Shown: piece by piece, positions 1 through 6,399 of the stretch
How positions within the stretch are numbered: position 1 is the stretch's first letter
Layout: every line of letters starts with the position of its first letter
NCBI GenBank assembly: GCA_002509745.1
Contig: DAWK01000026.1
Span: forward strand, 3,524 to 13,405
From: Methanobacteriaceae archaeon UBA349
Lineage (GTDB): Archaea; Methanobacteriota; Methanobacteria; Methanobacteriales; Methanobacteriaceae
Direction of reading: 5' to 3'
Length of the DNA stretch: 9,882 nt
Program-made: the position numbers and the translations under genes
The notes under the pieces: generated by a model
Told to the model about the DNA's origin: nothing
What the model saw: the letters and a program-made list of their open reading frames with translations, nothing else
Database searches by the model: none

Positions 1-477
1 ATAATTACGCGACGACTTATTATGGCCGTGGCACTAGTATCCTGTATGGTAGTGTCAGGTGTGCCGATTTTTGGAGAACTTAGCTCCAAAAACGTAGATA
101 CTACTAAAATAACTGCACAGGTTGTTAAAGCACCTGCAGTAAATGCATCTTATTTCTATGTTACAAAAAAGAAAAAAACCAAGAAAAAATCTACTAAATC
201 TACTTTACCAAATGTGGGAGCAACCAGTGTTACAGCAACTTCCCAATATGTAGACTCCACAGCTAGATGTTCTTGTAGCTTACACAAAGATTACAAATTA
301 CATTCAGAACAATTTAAAAATTACTGTCCCTACTGTAAAAAGTCAGGAAAACTAAAATACGAACGGGGAAGGTCATGTCCTGAAGGTATGTGGGTATGCA
401 GTAACTGTGACGCGGATTTCTGTCTGGTTCATGGAAAATCTCATGTAACCAAGGCAAAATACTTAACCAAATCTTAA
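1..477 (+). CDS. Exported zinc-ribbon protein, 5' partial
   Basis: The reading frame is open to the left edge. The first ATG is at 22, but the seven codons before it (IITRRLI) supply the basic n-region of a signal peptide, so the true start probably lies upstream and the gene is partial. Numbering from the ATG at 22: a hydrophobic segment covers residues 1-18, a lysine-rich linker about 49-59, and a Cys/His-rich C-terminus 83-141. That C-terminus has C83, C85, C102 and C105 (CPYC), C119, C126 and C129 (CSNC), C134, H137 and H141, enough for one or two structural zinc sites. The pattern resembles the zinc-ribbon tails found on secreted proteins of Methanobacteriales, some of which carry transglutaminase-like or pseudomurein-related domains; that link is from memory. 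No catalytic domain is visible. It probably sits outside the membrane, perhaps against the cell wall, where the basic linker could bind anionic polymer. Function unknown. Confidence 0.75.
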   Translation: MITRRLIMAVALVSCMVVSGVPIFGELSSKNVDTTKITAQVVKAPAVNASYFYVTKKKKTKKKSTKSTLPNVGATSVTATSQYVDSTARCSCSLHKDYKLHSEQFKNYCPYCKKSGKLKYERGRSCPEGMWVCSNCDADFCLVHGKSHVTKAKYLTKS

Positions 478-488
478 GTCACGGTATG

Positions 489-511
489 GATAGAGTTAAA
501 TTCTATCTTTT
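489..511 (+). terminator. Hairpin plus T tract after the zinc-ribbon gene
   Basis: Eleven bases after the stop codon, GATAGA (489-494) pairs with TCTATC (502-507). A further G-T and T-A pair can form inside, leaving a three-base loop. TTTT follows directly, then a second T run after CA. Archaeal termination depends mainly on the T tract, so this is a plausible end for the transcript entering from the left. Confidence 0.5.
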
Positions 512-545
512 CATTTTAATTTAATTAAGAATAAAATTAATTTAG

Positions 546-571
546 AATATTAATTAGAATTAATTAATATT
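546..571. repeat. AT-only inverted repeat in the intergenic region
   Basis: AATATTAATT at 546-555 is the reverse complement of AATTAATATT at 562-571, and one more A-T pair can form inside, leaving only a few loop bases. It lies in the 234-base gap before cfbB, which otherwise holds AT-rich sequence and no credible ORF. It could be a transcription-linked hairpin or an operator. In DNA this AT-rich a chance repeat of this length is also possible. Confidence 0.35.
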
Positions 572-650
572 AAAAATTACTTAATTTATTAGTAAGAATT
601 CACTTTATTTCTAAATATTTTTCTTTTTATCAATGCCCTATTTTATCACA

Positions 651-664
651 CCGATTTAAAATAT
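651..664 (+). promoter_or_regulatory. Candidate BRE/TATA (box A) for the cfbB operon
   Basis: The sequence CCGATTTAAAATAT resembles an archaeal TATA box with a short GC-containing element just upstream. A start of transcription about 25 bases downstream, near 685-690, would leave a short leader that still contains the weak GTGAG ribosome binding site at 694-698. Other AT-rich boxes at 671-690 are alternatives but would leave almost no leader. Confidence 0.35.
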
Positions 665-711
665 CATCATTATATTAAATATTTAAATAAAATGTGAGTT
701 GATTATAGACT

Positions 712-2070
712 ATGAGAATAGTATTGGCTGGGACTGGAAGTGCTGTGGGGAAAACTACAATTTCCACGGGTATAATGAAAGCATTATCAGAAGAAACTAA
801 GATTCAACCATTTAAGGTTGGACCAGATTATATTGATCCTACTTATCACACCTTGGCCACAGGAAATAGGTCTCGTAATTTAGACTCATTTTTCATGTCG
901 GATGGCCAGATAAGAGAGGCCTTTGAAAGGGCTATGGCGATTACAGCTTCGAAAATGGGAATAATTGAAGGTGTCAGGGGTCTTTATGAAGGAATTAGTC
1001 CTACAGGAGATGTCGGAAACACAGCATCTGCAGCTAAAGCTCTGAATTCTCCTGTCATTTTGATTTTAAATGCTAGAAGTCTGGTAAAAAGTGCGGCAGC
1101 AGTAGTACTAGGATTTAAATCCTTAGATCCTGAGATAAAGATTGAGGGAGTAATTTTAAATCATGTCAAAAATCAGCGCCATTACTTGAAGGCTAAAGAA
1201 GCGGTGGAAAAGCTGACCAATACTCAAGTAATTGGGGGCATACCCCGGAGCGATTCTTTGACTGTAGAGCAAAGACATCTGGGCCTGGTTCCTGCGGTTG
1301 AAAGGGAAAATTTATTAGGGTTTATCGAAAAATGGGGTCAGGTAGTAAGTGAAAACATTGATCTTGATGCTTTGAAAGATATTATGAAAAGTGATGGAAA
1401 GATTCCTGCAGAACGCGAACAACTCTGGAAAAAGGAAAATACCAAAAAAGTGAAAATCGGGGTGGCCCAGGATGAAATTTTTACTTTCTATTATCAGGAA
1501 AATTTAGAAGCTCTGGAAGATAACCACGCTCAAATAGTTCCTTTTAGTCCTTATCATGATGAAAATCTCCCTGATGTGGATGCACTTTATATAGGTGGGG
1601 GTTATCCTGAGATATTCTCTAAAGAACTGGAAAAAAATTATTCCATGCGTAATTCCATTAAAAAGTTCCATTTAGATGAAAGGCCAATTTATGGTGAATG
1701 TGGTGGGTTAATGTACCTTACAAAATCTATTAATGGGCATAAAATGTGTGATGTATTCCCTTATCCCTCCCTGATGACGGATAAAGTTCAGGGATTAAGC
1801 TATGTTATTTCTGAGGCTCAGCAAGATAATATAATCTCTAAAAAAGGAGATATCTATAGAGGTCATGAATTTCACTATTCTAAAGTGGATATTAGTGCAA
1901 ATACAACCATTAATCCGAAATTTGCATTTAAAATTCTTCGTGGAAGGGGAATAATAGATTCAAAAGATGGAATAATATCTAAAAACACGGTGGCTAGCTA
2001 TGTGCATACTCACGCTGCAGCATGTCCTGGCTTTGCTTCTAACTTAACTAAAAACGCTTGGGAAATCTAA
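712..2070 (+). CDS. cfbB: Ni-sirohydrochlorin / cobyrinate a,c-diamide synthase
   Basis: ATP- and glutamine-dependent amidation of the a and c acetate side chains of Ni-sirohydrochlorin in coenzyme F430 synthesis; the same fold does this on cobyrinate in the B12 pathway, and one archaeal enzyme may serve both. The 452-residue length fits the CobB/CbiA/CfbB family. Motifs in order: a P-loop-like nucleotide site at residues 7-16 ([10 protein letters not shown]), the family signature GPDYIDP at 37-43, EGVRGLYEG at 86-94, then the class I glutaminase-like half with GGGYPE at 295-300, the nucleophile C330 in GECGG, and the terminal SYVHTH at 429-434 with the catalytic His. An in-frame TGA at 700 excludes a longer start, and the N-terminus [10 protein letters not shown] fits the family. 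It is probably the first gene of an operon with the two glycan genes downstream. No other F430 or B12 gene is in the window, so CfbB versus CbiA cannot be settled from sequence alone. Confidence 0.93.
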   Translation: MRIVLAGTGSAVGKTTISTGIMKALSEETKIQPFKVGPDYIDPTYHTLATGNRSRNLDSFFMSDGQIREAFERAMAITASKMGIIEGVRGLYEGISPTGDVGNTASAAKALNSPVILILNARSLVKSAAAVVLGFKSLDPEIKIEGVILNHVKNQRHYLKAKEAVEKLTNTQVIGGIPRSDSLTVEQRHLGLVPAVERENLLGFIEKWGQVVSENIDLDALKDIMKSDGKIPAEREQLWKKENTKKVKIGVAQDEIFTFYYQENLEALEDNHAQIVPFSPYHDENLPDVDALYIGGGYPEIFSKELEKNYSMRNSIKKFHLDERPIYGECGGLMYLTKSINGHKMCDVFPYPSLMTDKVQGLSYVISEAQQDNIISKKGDIYRGHEFHYSKVDISANTTINPKFAFKILRGRGIIDSKDGIISKNTVASYVHTHAAACPGFASNLTKNAWEI

Positions 2071-2153
2071 TAAATGTAAAATTATTAAATTAATGCTATT
2101 TAATCCATTATATCTGTGTTTAATTGATAATTAATTATTTCAAGGCCGATAAC

Positions 2154-3422
2154 ATGAATTTAACTAATAAAATTGACGTATTTTCTCCTTATTTAATTAT
2201 ATTTGCCATATTTTTGTACGTATTATTTGGATTGGTCGGATTTTTTTATCAAATAAAGGGATTACAGGCACCTTCTATAGGGGTTTATTTCTATATTTTA
2301 TTTGGCTGCTGTTTTTTTCTTTTGGGAATAATTTTTCCTAAGATATTCTATAAACTCAACTTTAAAAGATTTAAAAATTTAAATAACTTTTTAAATCAAT
2401 TATATTCTCAAAAAGAATATTTAATAAATAATCTTAATCAAAATAAATCTCCAGATAAATCGAACAATATTAAAAAAAGCTTTTTTAAAAGTTTTTCTCT
2501 TCTAGAACTAGTAATTTTAGCCATAGTTATATTGGGATTATCTCTCCAAGCTATTAATTTGATTTATTCAGGAGGCATACCCCTTTTAAGTGGTTATTTG
2601 AAGGCTAAAGCAGTCACTAAAATATGGATATTTTCTTACCTCTTGTTTCTACCGGGAATAAATATTTTGCTGGCCCGATTCAACAGGAGCTATTATTATA
2701 TTCTATTTATTCTTGGAATAGCTATTTTTGCCTTGACTGGCTATAGGACTACCACCATCGTTATAATTTTAAGTGTATTCATTACTTTATATTACACTCG
2801 AAATTTCTCTAAAAATCTTAAATGGATATATTTCGCTATTTTTATTATTGGTCTGGTTGGAATAGGCCTTTTAGTAGGATATATATCTGCTAAATCTATT
2901 GAATGGCAAACTTGGACTTTAAATCCATTGGAATTATTTTTTTACCGAGCAGGATATACCCTCACAGTTTTTAACACCTTAATTGGGATGCAAGGGGCGA
3001 CCCATGGAACATTAACCTATTATTCCCTCACTGGATTTTTCCAGGCAGCTGATCCACGGGCTATTGTAGGGGAAGTGGTTCTGGGATACAAACACTCTGC
3101 TACATCAACTATATTTGGCCCAGCCCTTTTAGATTTCGGGGTCTGGGCTCTGGCCTTGCAAATGTTCTTTTTAGGTCTGATTCTTAAATTAATGCATTTA
3201 ATTCAAAAAGTAAAAAAAGGAATTTTTACAGTATTTTATGCCATAATATTGGCCCAAACATTGGTATGGATTGAAACAGGCCCCACAGATTTGGTTGTAT
3301 GGATATTCTATCTTATTTCTATTCTTTTGATTCTATATGCTTATTTCAATCATAGGAATTATATGAATGGATATGAACTTGATGAAGTGATGGGAAATGA
3401 CATGAAGCGGGAAGACCCATGA
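2154..3422 (+). CDS. Multi-pass membrane protein, oligosaccharide repeat-unit polymerase-like
   Basis: A 422-residue integral membrane protein with about ten hydrophobic segments, roughly at residues 13-32, 42-61, 115-138, 158-172, 182-217 (two), 225-247, 330-352, 363-382 and 388-405. A basic, Asn/Lys-rich cytoplasmic-type loop lies at about 65-112, and a long hydrophilic stretch at 250-325 is probably the external active region. GGIPLL, FALTGYRT and TSTIFGPALLDFG are the kinds of motif seen in archaeal Wzy-like or O-antigen polymerase-like families, which join lipid-linked repeat units outside the membrane. The assignment rests on topology and these motifs, and a flippase or ligase is possible. 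ATG 2154 is preferred over the in-frame TTG at 2124 because AAGG precedes it at short distance and nothing SD-like precedes the TTG. It starts 83 bases after cfbB and overlaps the next gene by four bases, pointing to co-translation with a glycosyltransferase. Confidence 0.65.
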   Translation: MNLTNKIDVFSPYLIIFAIFLYVLFGLVGFFYQIKGLQAPSIGVYFYILFGCCFFLLGIIFPKIFYKLNFKRFKNLNNFLNQLYSQKEYLINNLNQNKSPDKSNNIKKSFFKSFSLLELVILAIVILGLSLQAINLIYSGGIPLLSGYLKAKAVTKIWIFSYLLFLPGINILLARFNRSYYYILFILGIAIFALTGYRTTTIVIILSVFITLYYTRNFSKNLKWIYFAIFIIGLVGIGLLVGYISAKSIEWQTWTLNPLELFFYRAGYTLTVFNTLIGMQGATHGTLTYYSLTGFFQAADPRAIVGEVVLGYKHSATSTIFGPALLDFGVWALALQMFFLGLILKLMHLIQKVKKGIFTVFYAIILAQTLVWIETGPTDLVVWIFYLISILLILYAYFNHRNYMNGYELDEVMGNDMKREDP

Positions 3423-4501
3423 AAATTGCAGTTGCAGCTGAGCTAGCTCCTGCTAAAACCATAATCCCAGTTCTGGAAAAACTAGATGCTGAAGTTATGG
3501 GATTGGCACATGGAAATGGTGCTGAAGAACTTTTAACTCCATATTGTTCTGAAATTTATTCTATTGGCCAGGGTCGTGGTGCAGGGGCCCAAAAAAGATC
3601 CAATTCAAAGATTGGATATTTGGTGATGAAAGACATCATAAAAACGGCTCAAGCCATGCGAGGAAAGGGAATTGATTTATTAATCACTTGTGGGAATGCA
3701 GGAGATGTTAGAAAAGGACTTTCTGCAGCTAATTTACTTAGAATACCGACTTTGCATATTGAACAGGATATTTACAATCCTATTGAAATGATTTCCTTCG
3801 CGGATATGGTTACAGCACCATCTAAGGACTATCAAAACTATTTAAAGAATCAATACTCCATAAAAAATGTGAAAAATATTGGTGGATATCCTATGGCCTC
3901 ATTTATAGATAAAATGAATCTAATGGATAAAAATAAATTGAAAGATTTATATGATGTTGATGAATTTATTTTAGTGGCCCTTGGTGGCGATTTAAAAGCC
4001 TATCAAATCCCTGATTTAATAAAAATAATTGAATCTTTAGATAAGACTACTTTAATTGTCCCGTTCCGATTTGAAAGGGATTATGTAAAAAGTCTAATAT
4101 CTCCTTCATTTTCTTCTAAAATAAAAGTTTTAGAGGGCTTTGTTGATCTTCCCAGTATTATGAATGCTTCTGATTTGTTAATCTATGGGGCCGGAATGGG
4201 AATAACCATTGAAGCAGGTGTTTTGAATGTTCCATCTATCAAAATAGCAGGATTCCATCACAAACATTCCAGTGTTGATTTGGCCCGAAAATTAGGAATT
4301 AGTGTAGCAAAATTAGAAAATATTCCTCAGGAAATGGAGAATGTCAATGCACCTGTTGGTGGCTCAGAAATGGTAAATCATGCTGAAAAATCAGTTGACA
4401 ATTTGCTGGATATTATTAATCATTTTGAAGACTTAAAAAAATCTAAGAGTGGTTTTAAAACCTTAAAAAAGATTTGGAATGCTCGGTCAGAATTTAGATA
4501 G
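3419..4501 (+). CDS. MurG-like GT-B fold protein, putative glycosyltransferase
   Basis: A soluble 360-residue protein with a two-domain GT-B layout. The N-terminal Rossmann half starts MKIAVAAELAPA and contains LITCGNAG (88-95) and LHIEQD (112-117). The C-terminal half starts near residue 183 (ILVALGGDLKAY) and has a donor-site-like segment YGAGMGITIEAGVLNVPSI (256-274), followed by a FHHKH stretch. This second half resembles the nucleotide-sugar site of MurG (a Gly-rich loop, a conserved Glu and a downstream NVPSI/GLPAI turn), and UDP-GlcNAc 2-epimerases have a similar fold. The ATGA overlap with the upstream polymerase-like gene implies translational coupling. The likely role is sugar transfer, or preparation of the repeat unit, at the cytoplasmic face of the membrane for the coupled polymerase. 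Donor, acceptor and final glycan are unknown. Epimerase activity cannot be excluded, though the usual epimerase signature was not recognised. Confidence 0.6.
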   Translation: MKIAVAAELAPAKTIIPVLEKLDAEVMGLAHGNGAEELLTPYCSEIYSIGQGRGAGAQKRSNSKIGYLVMKDIIKTAQAMRGKGIDLLITCGNAGDVRKGLSAANLLRIPTLHIEQDIYNPIEMISFADMVTAPSKDYQNYLKNQYSIKNVKNIGGYPMASFIDKMNLMDKNKLKDLYDVDEFILVALGGDLKAYQIPDLIKIIESLDKTTLIVPFRFERDYVKSLISPSFSSKIKVLEGFVDLPSIMNASDLLIYGAGMGITIEAGVLNVPSIKIAGFHHKHSSVDLARKLGISVAKLENIPQEMENVNAPVGGSEMVNHAEKSVDNLLDIINHFEDLKKSKSGFKTLKKIWNARSEFR

Positions 4502-4527
4502 TTAAAATTAAAATCGTTTATTTTCTA

Positions 4528-4537
4528 TTTTTTTTTT
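4528..4537 (+). terminator. Ten-T terminator of the cfbB-glycan operon
   Basis: A run of ten T lies 27 bases after the stop of the GT-B gene, preceded by other T-rich bases. Uninterrupted U tracts are the main intrinsic termination signal in methanogens. No strong hairpin precedes it. Confidence 0.6.
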
Positions 4538-4594
4538 AATGTTTTATTTACAAAATTTATTATATAATTATTATTACTTTTTAAAACAATAATA

Positions 4595-4607
4595 TTAAAT
4601 ATAATAA
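4595..4607 (+). promoter_or_regulatory. Candidate TATA box for the C39 gene
   Basis: TTAAATATAATAA lies about 45 bases before the ATG. Initiation about 25 bases downstream would give a short leader that begins close to the AAGGT ribosome binding site at 4633-4637. The whole gap is AT-rich, so the exact box is uncertain, but the preceding ten-T tract supports independent transcription. Confidence 0.3.
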
Positions 4608-4647
4608 TACTTATTAACTAATTATTACTAAAAAGGTTGTAAGTATT

Positions 4648-5064
4648 ATGAATACTCTTTCAGATGATAATTCTATAAAATCAGAAATCGTGATGCAAAG
4701 TACTAGCTATAATTGTGGCCCGGCAGCACTAGCCACGGTACTTCAGAAAATGGGAATAAAATGTAATGAAAATGAATTGGCTAAGATGGCTGGCACTGAT
4801 GATACGGGGACTACTATGTATGGATTAATGAAAGCTGCCATAAAAAAGGGATTGAATGCTCGTGGAATGAGAATTCATGCTAAAAATTTGGATTCTGATA
4901 ATATAGTATTTCTGAATATTGATGGAAAATGTCATTACAGTGTAATTAACCAAATAAATGAAAATACAGTGATTTTATCTGATCCAGCCCTGGGAAAAAT
5001 TGAATTGACCAAAAATTACTTTTTTAAGATATATTCTGGCAATGCACTAATTGTATATAAATAA
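4648..5064 (+). CDS. Stand-alone C39-type cysteine peptidase-like protein
   Basis: A 138-residue protein that is essentially a single peptidase C39 domain. The expected active-site set is present: Q17 (oxyanion) and C23 in QSTSYNCGPAA, H96 in CHYSV, and D112 in SDPALGK, in the usual order and spacing. C39 domains normally sit at the N-terminus of bacteriocin or peptide ABC exporters and cut leader peptides after a double glycine. Here there is no transporter domain, no membrane segment and no signal peptide, so the protein should be cytoplasmic unless exported by another route. The start is ATG with AAGGT ten bases upstream. Oligo-T and AT-rich gaps on both sides suggest it is transcribed alone. 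No obvious double-glycine leader peptide gene was found in the window, so the substrate is unknown. It lies between surface-glycan genes and mtd, which does not settle its role. It may also be a non-proteolytic papain-like fold. Confidence 0.75.
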   Translation: MNTLSDDNSIKSEIVMQSTSYNCGPAALATVLQKMGIKCNENELAKMAGTDDTGTTMYGLMKAAIKKGLNARGMRIHAKNLDSDNIVFLNIDGKCHYSVINQINENTVILSDPALGKIELTKNYFFKIYSGNALIVYK

Positions 5065-5071
5065 AATATAT

Positions 5072-5110
5072 TCGGTAAAACATATTGAAACTAATTTCTG
5101 ACCGATTTTT
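5072..5110 (+). terminator. Weak terminator-like hairpin after the C39 gene
   Basis: TCGGT (5072-5076) can pair with ACCGA (5101-5105) over a 24-base loop, followed by five T (5106-5110). The stem is only five base pairs, so this is a weak candidate. The rest of the 210-base gap before mtd holds only the mtd promoter and leader; no further gene is seen. Confidence 0.25.
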
Positions 5111-5194
5111 CTCATATCAAAGTCAAATTTGCTCCCAGAAAGATGGAATAAATTTAATCACCAATTTTCATTAATATGCTGGCACGATTCATAC

Positions 5195-5208
5195 TACTAA
5201 TATAAAAA
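5195..5208 (+). promoter_or_regulatory. Box A promoter element of mtd
   Basis: ACTAATATAAAAAC stands out as a TATA element in a less AT-uniform stretch 67-80 bases before the start codon. Transcription from about 5230 would give a leader of about 45 bases. The 8-bp palindrome AAGTACTT (5233-5240) falls close to the predicted start and could be a regulator site, but nothing in the sequence proves it. Confidence 0.45.
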
Positions 5209-5265
5209 CTTACCCATTGCACTTAAATCAAAAAGTACTTAATATCTCAATCGATAACACATTTT

Positions 5266-5271
5266 GGTGAT
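5266..5271 (+). promoter_or_regulatory. Strong ribosome binding site of mtd
   Basis: GGTGAT is fully complementary to the ATCACC near the 3' end of methanogen 16S rRNA and sits three bases before the ATG at 5275. It fixes the start and fits a highly translated catabolic gene. Confidence 0.7.
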
Positions 5272-5274
5272 ATA

Positions 5275-6105
5275 ATGGTTGTAAAAATCGGTATAATTAA
5301 ATGTGGTAACATCGGTACTTCTCCTGTCTTGGACTTATTACTCGACGAGAGAGCAGACCGACCAAACATAGACGTATGTGTAATAGGATCTGGGGCTAAA
5401 ATGAACCCAGAAGAAATTGAAAAAGCCGTACCATTAATGCTTGAAATGGAAAGGGACTTTGTCATATTCATAAGCCCTAACCCAGGTGCTCCAGGACCTG
5501 CTAAAGCCAGAGAATTATTATCTGATGCAGATGTCCCTGCAATCATCATAGGTGACGCTCCTGGTCTACGATCCAAAGAAGAAATGGAAGAACAAGGTTT
5601 AGGTTACATTATTGTGAAGGCCGACCCAATGATCGGTGCACGAAGAGAATTCCTGGACCCAACTGAAATGGCTTCCTTCAATGCTGATGTAATTAAAGTA
5701 TTAGCTTTAACTGGTGCTTACAGAGTTGTACAAGACACTATTGATGCAGCAGTAAATGCTGTTGAAGCTGGAAGTGCAATTGAATTACCTAAAGTGGTAA
5801 TTTCCCGAGATGTAGCTGTTGCAGCTGCTCAATTCTCCAGCCCATACGCTAAAGCTAAAGCCATGGCTGCCTACGACATCGCTACCAAAGTAGCTGATAT
5901 TGACGTCGAAGGATGTTTCATGACTAAAGATGCAGAAAAGTACATACCAATCGTAGCTTCTGCTCACGAAATGATTACTACTGCTGCTAAACTCGCTGCT
6001 GAAGCAAGAGAAATTGAAAAGGCCAATGACACTGTTGTCCGAACTCCACACGGTGGAAAAGGACAAACCATGGCTAAATCAGTTTTAATGGAAAAACCAC
6101 AATAA
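5275..6105 (+). CDS. mtd: F420-dependent methylene-tetrahydromethanopterin dehydrogenase
   Basis: Catalyses the reversible reduction of methenyl-H4MPT to methylene-H4MPT with coenzyme F420H2, a cytoplasmic step of CO2 reduction to methane. The 276-residue length and the N-terminus MVVKIGIIKCGNIGTSPVLD are typical of Mtd. The segments GSGAKMNPE (42-50), SPNPGAPGPAKARELL (66-81) and IIGDAPGLRSKEEME (90-104) fit the family, as does KADPMIGARREFLDPTEMA (115-133). The C-terminus keeps the expected HGGKGQTMAKSVLMEKPQ end. It appears full length with no disruption. It has its own promoter, a perfect GGTGAT ribosome binding site and a strong terminator, so it is very probably monocistronic. Its coding sequence is visibly richer in G+C and in C-ending codons than the polymerase and adhesin genes around it, as expected for strong expression. 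Long open frames on the opposite strand are by-products of this codon bias. Confidence 0.98.
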   Translation: MVVKIGIIKCGNIGTSPVLDLLLDERADRPNIDVCVIGSGAKMNPEEIEKAVPLMLEMERDFVIFISPNPGAPGPAKARELLSDADVPAIIIGDAPGLRSKEEMEEQGLGYIIVKADPMIGARREFLDPTEMASFNADVIKVLALTGAYRVVQDTIDAAVNAVEAGSAIELPKVVISRDVAVAAAQFSSPYAKAKAMAAYDIATKVADIDVEGCFMTKDAEKYIPIVASAHEMITTAAKLAAEAREIEKANDTVVRTPHGGKGQTMAKSVLMEKPQ

Positions 6106-6115
6106 TTGTGTTTTA

Positions 6116-6151
6116 AAGCGGTCCTCTGGACTGCTTATTTTTTGTTTTTTT
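6116..6151 (+). terminator. Strong intrinsic terminator of mtd
   Basis: AAGCGGTCC (6116-6124) pairs with GGACTGCTT (6128-6136) over the loop TCT: nine pairs with one G-T wobble. Two T tracts follow, 6138-6143 and 6145-6151. This is the clearest terminator in the window and begins 10 bases after the mtd stop codon. Confidence 0.9.
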
Positions 6152-6331
6152 GAAATCATACATATCTTAATAAATTATATTCTATGTCTTGATTTTACTT
6201 TTTGGCCAATTTTAGCCTTCCAATAAGTCTTATTCTTTTCAATACTTTCATTTAATAAATATTTAAACTGGTTTTATTTTTTAGTAAATATTTTATTGAA
6301 ATCTTCAAACTTCGAGAATTAAATAGAAACC

Positions 6332-6378
6332 TTAAAGTATTATTTTCTATAATTATTCTTAGTAAATTAATACTTTAA
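6332..6378. repeat. 11-bp perfect inverted repeat upstream of the adhesin gene
   Basis: TTAAAGTATTA (6332-6342) is the exact reverse complement of TAATACTTTAA (6368-6378), separated by 25 bases. The right arm ends 13 bases before the adhesin SD sequence. It could be an operator for a dimeric regulator or a 5' leader hairpin that controls access to the ribosome binding site. The rest of the 6152-6331 stretch is AT-rich with several possible TATA boxes and no gene. Confidence 0.5.
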
Positions 6379-6391
6379 TATTCTTGAATTT

Positions 6392-6399
6392 GGAGGTGA
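6392..6399 (+). promoter_or_regulatory. Near-perfect SD of the adhesin, pointing to an ATT codon
   Basis: GGAGGTGA is the best SD match in the window. The codon at ideal spacing (five bases) is ATT at 6405-6407, in frame with the adhesin. The canonical candidates, TTG 6384, TTG 6390 and GTG 6396, lie upstream of or inside this SD and have no SD of their own. Confidence 0.7.

Noticed and set aside
478..711. Possible cobalamin or other riboswitch before the tetrapyrrole gene cfbB
   Set aside because: The stretch is almost pure A and T, lacks the GC-containing conserved core of a B12 riboswitch, and the predicted leader is too short.
2124..2153. TTG start adding ten residues to the polymerase-like protein
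   Set aside because: No SD precedes it; the ATG at 2154 has AAGG nearby and gives a normal N-terminus before the first membrane segment.
4648..5064. Bacteriocin exporter remnant
   Set aside because: The C39 domain is complete and followed by a proper stop; no decayed membrane or ATPase domain is seen downstream.
5247..5576. 109-codon open frame on the minus strand
   Set aside because: It lies antisense to the start of mtd, matches no known protein style and is a by-product of mtd codon bias.
5785..6066. 93-codon open frame on the minus strand rich in Ser and Phe
   Set aside because: Antisense to the 3' half of mtd; the composition simply mirrors mtd codons and there is no SD or promoter.
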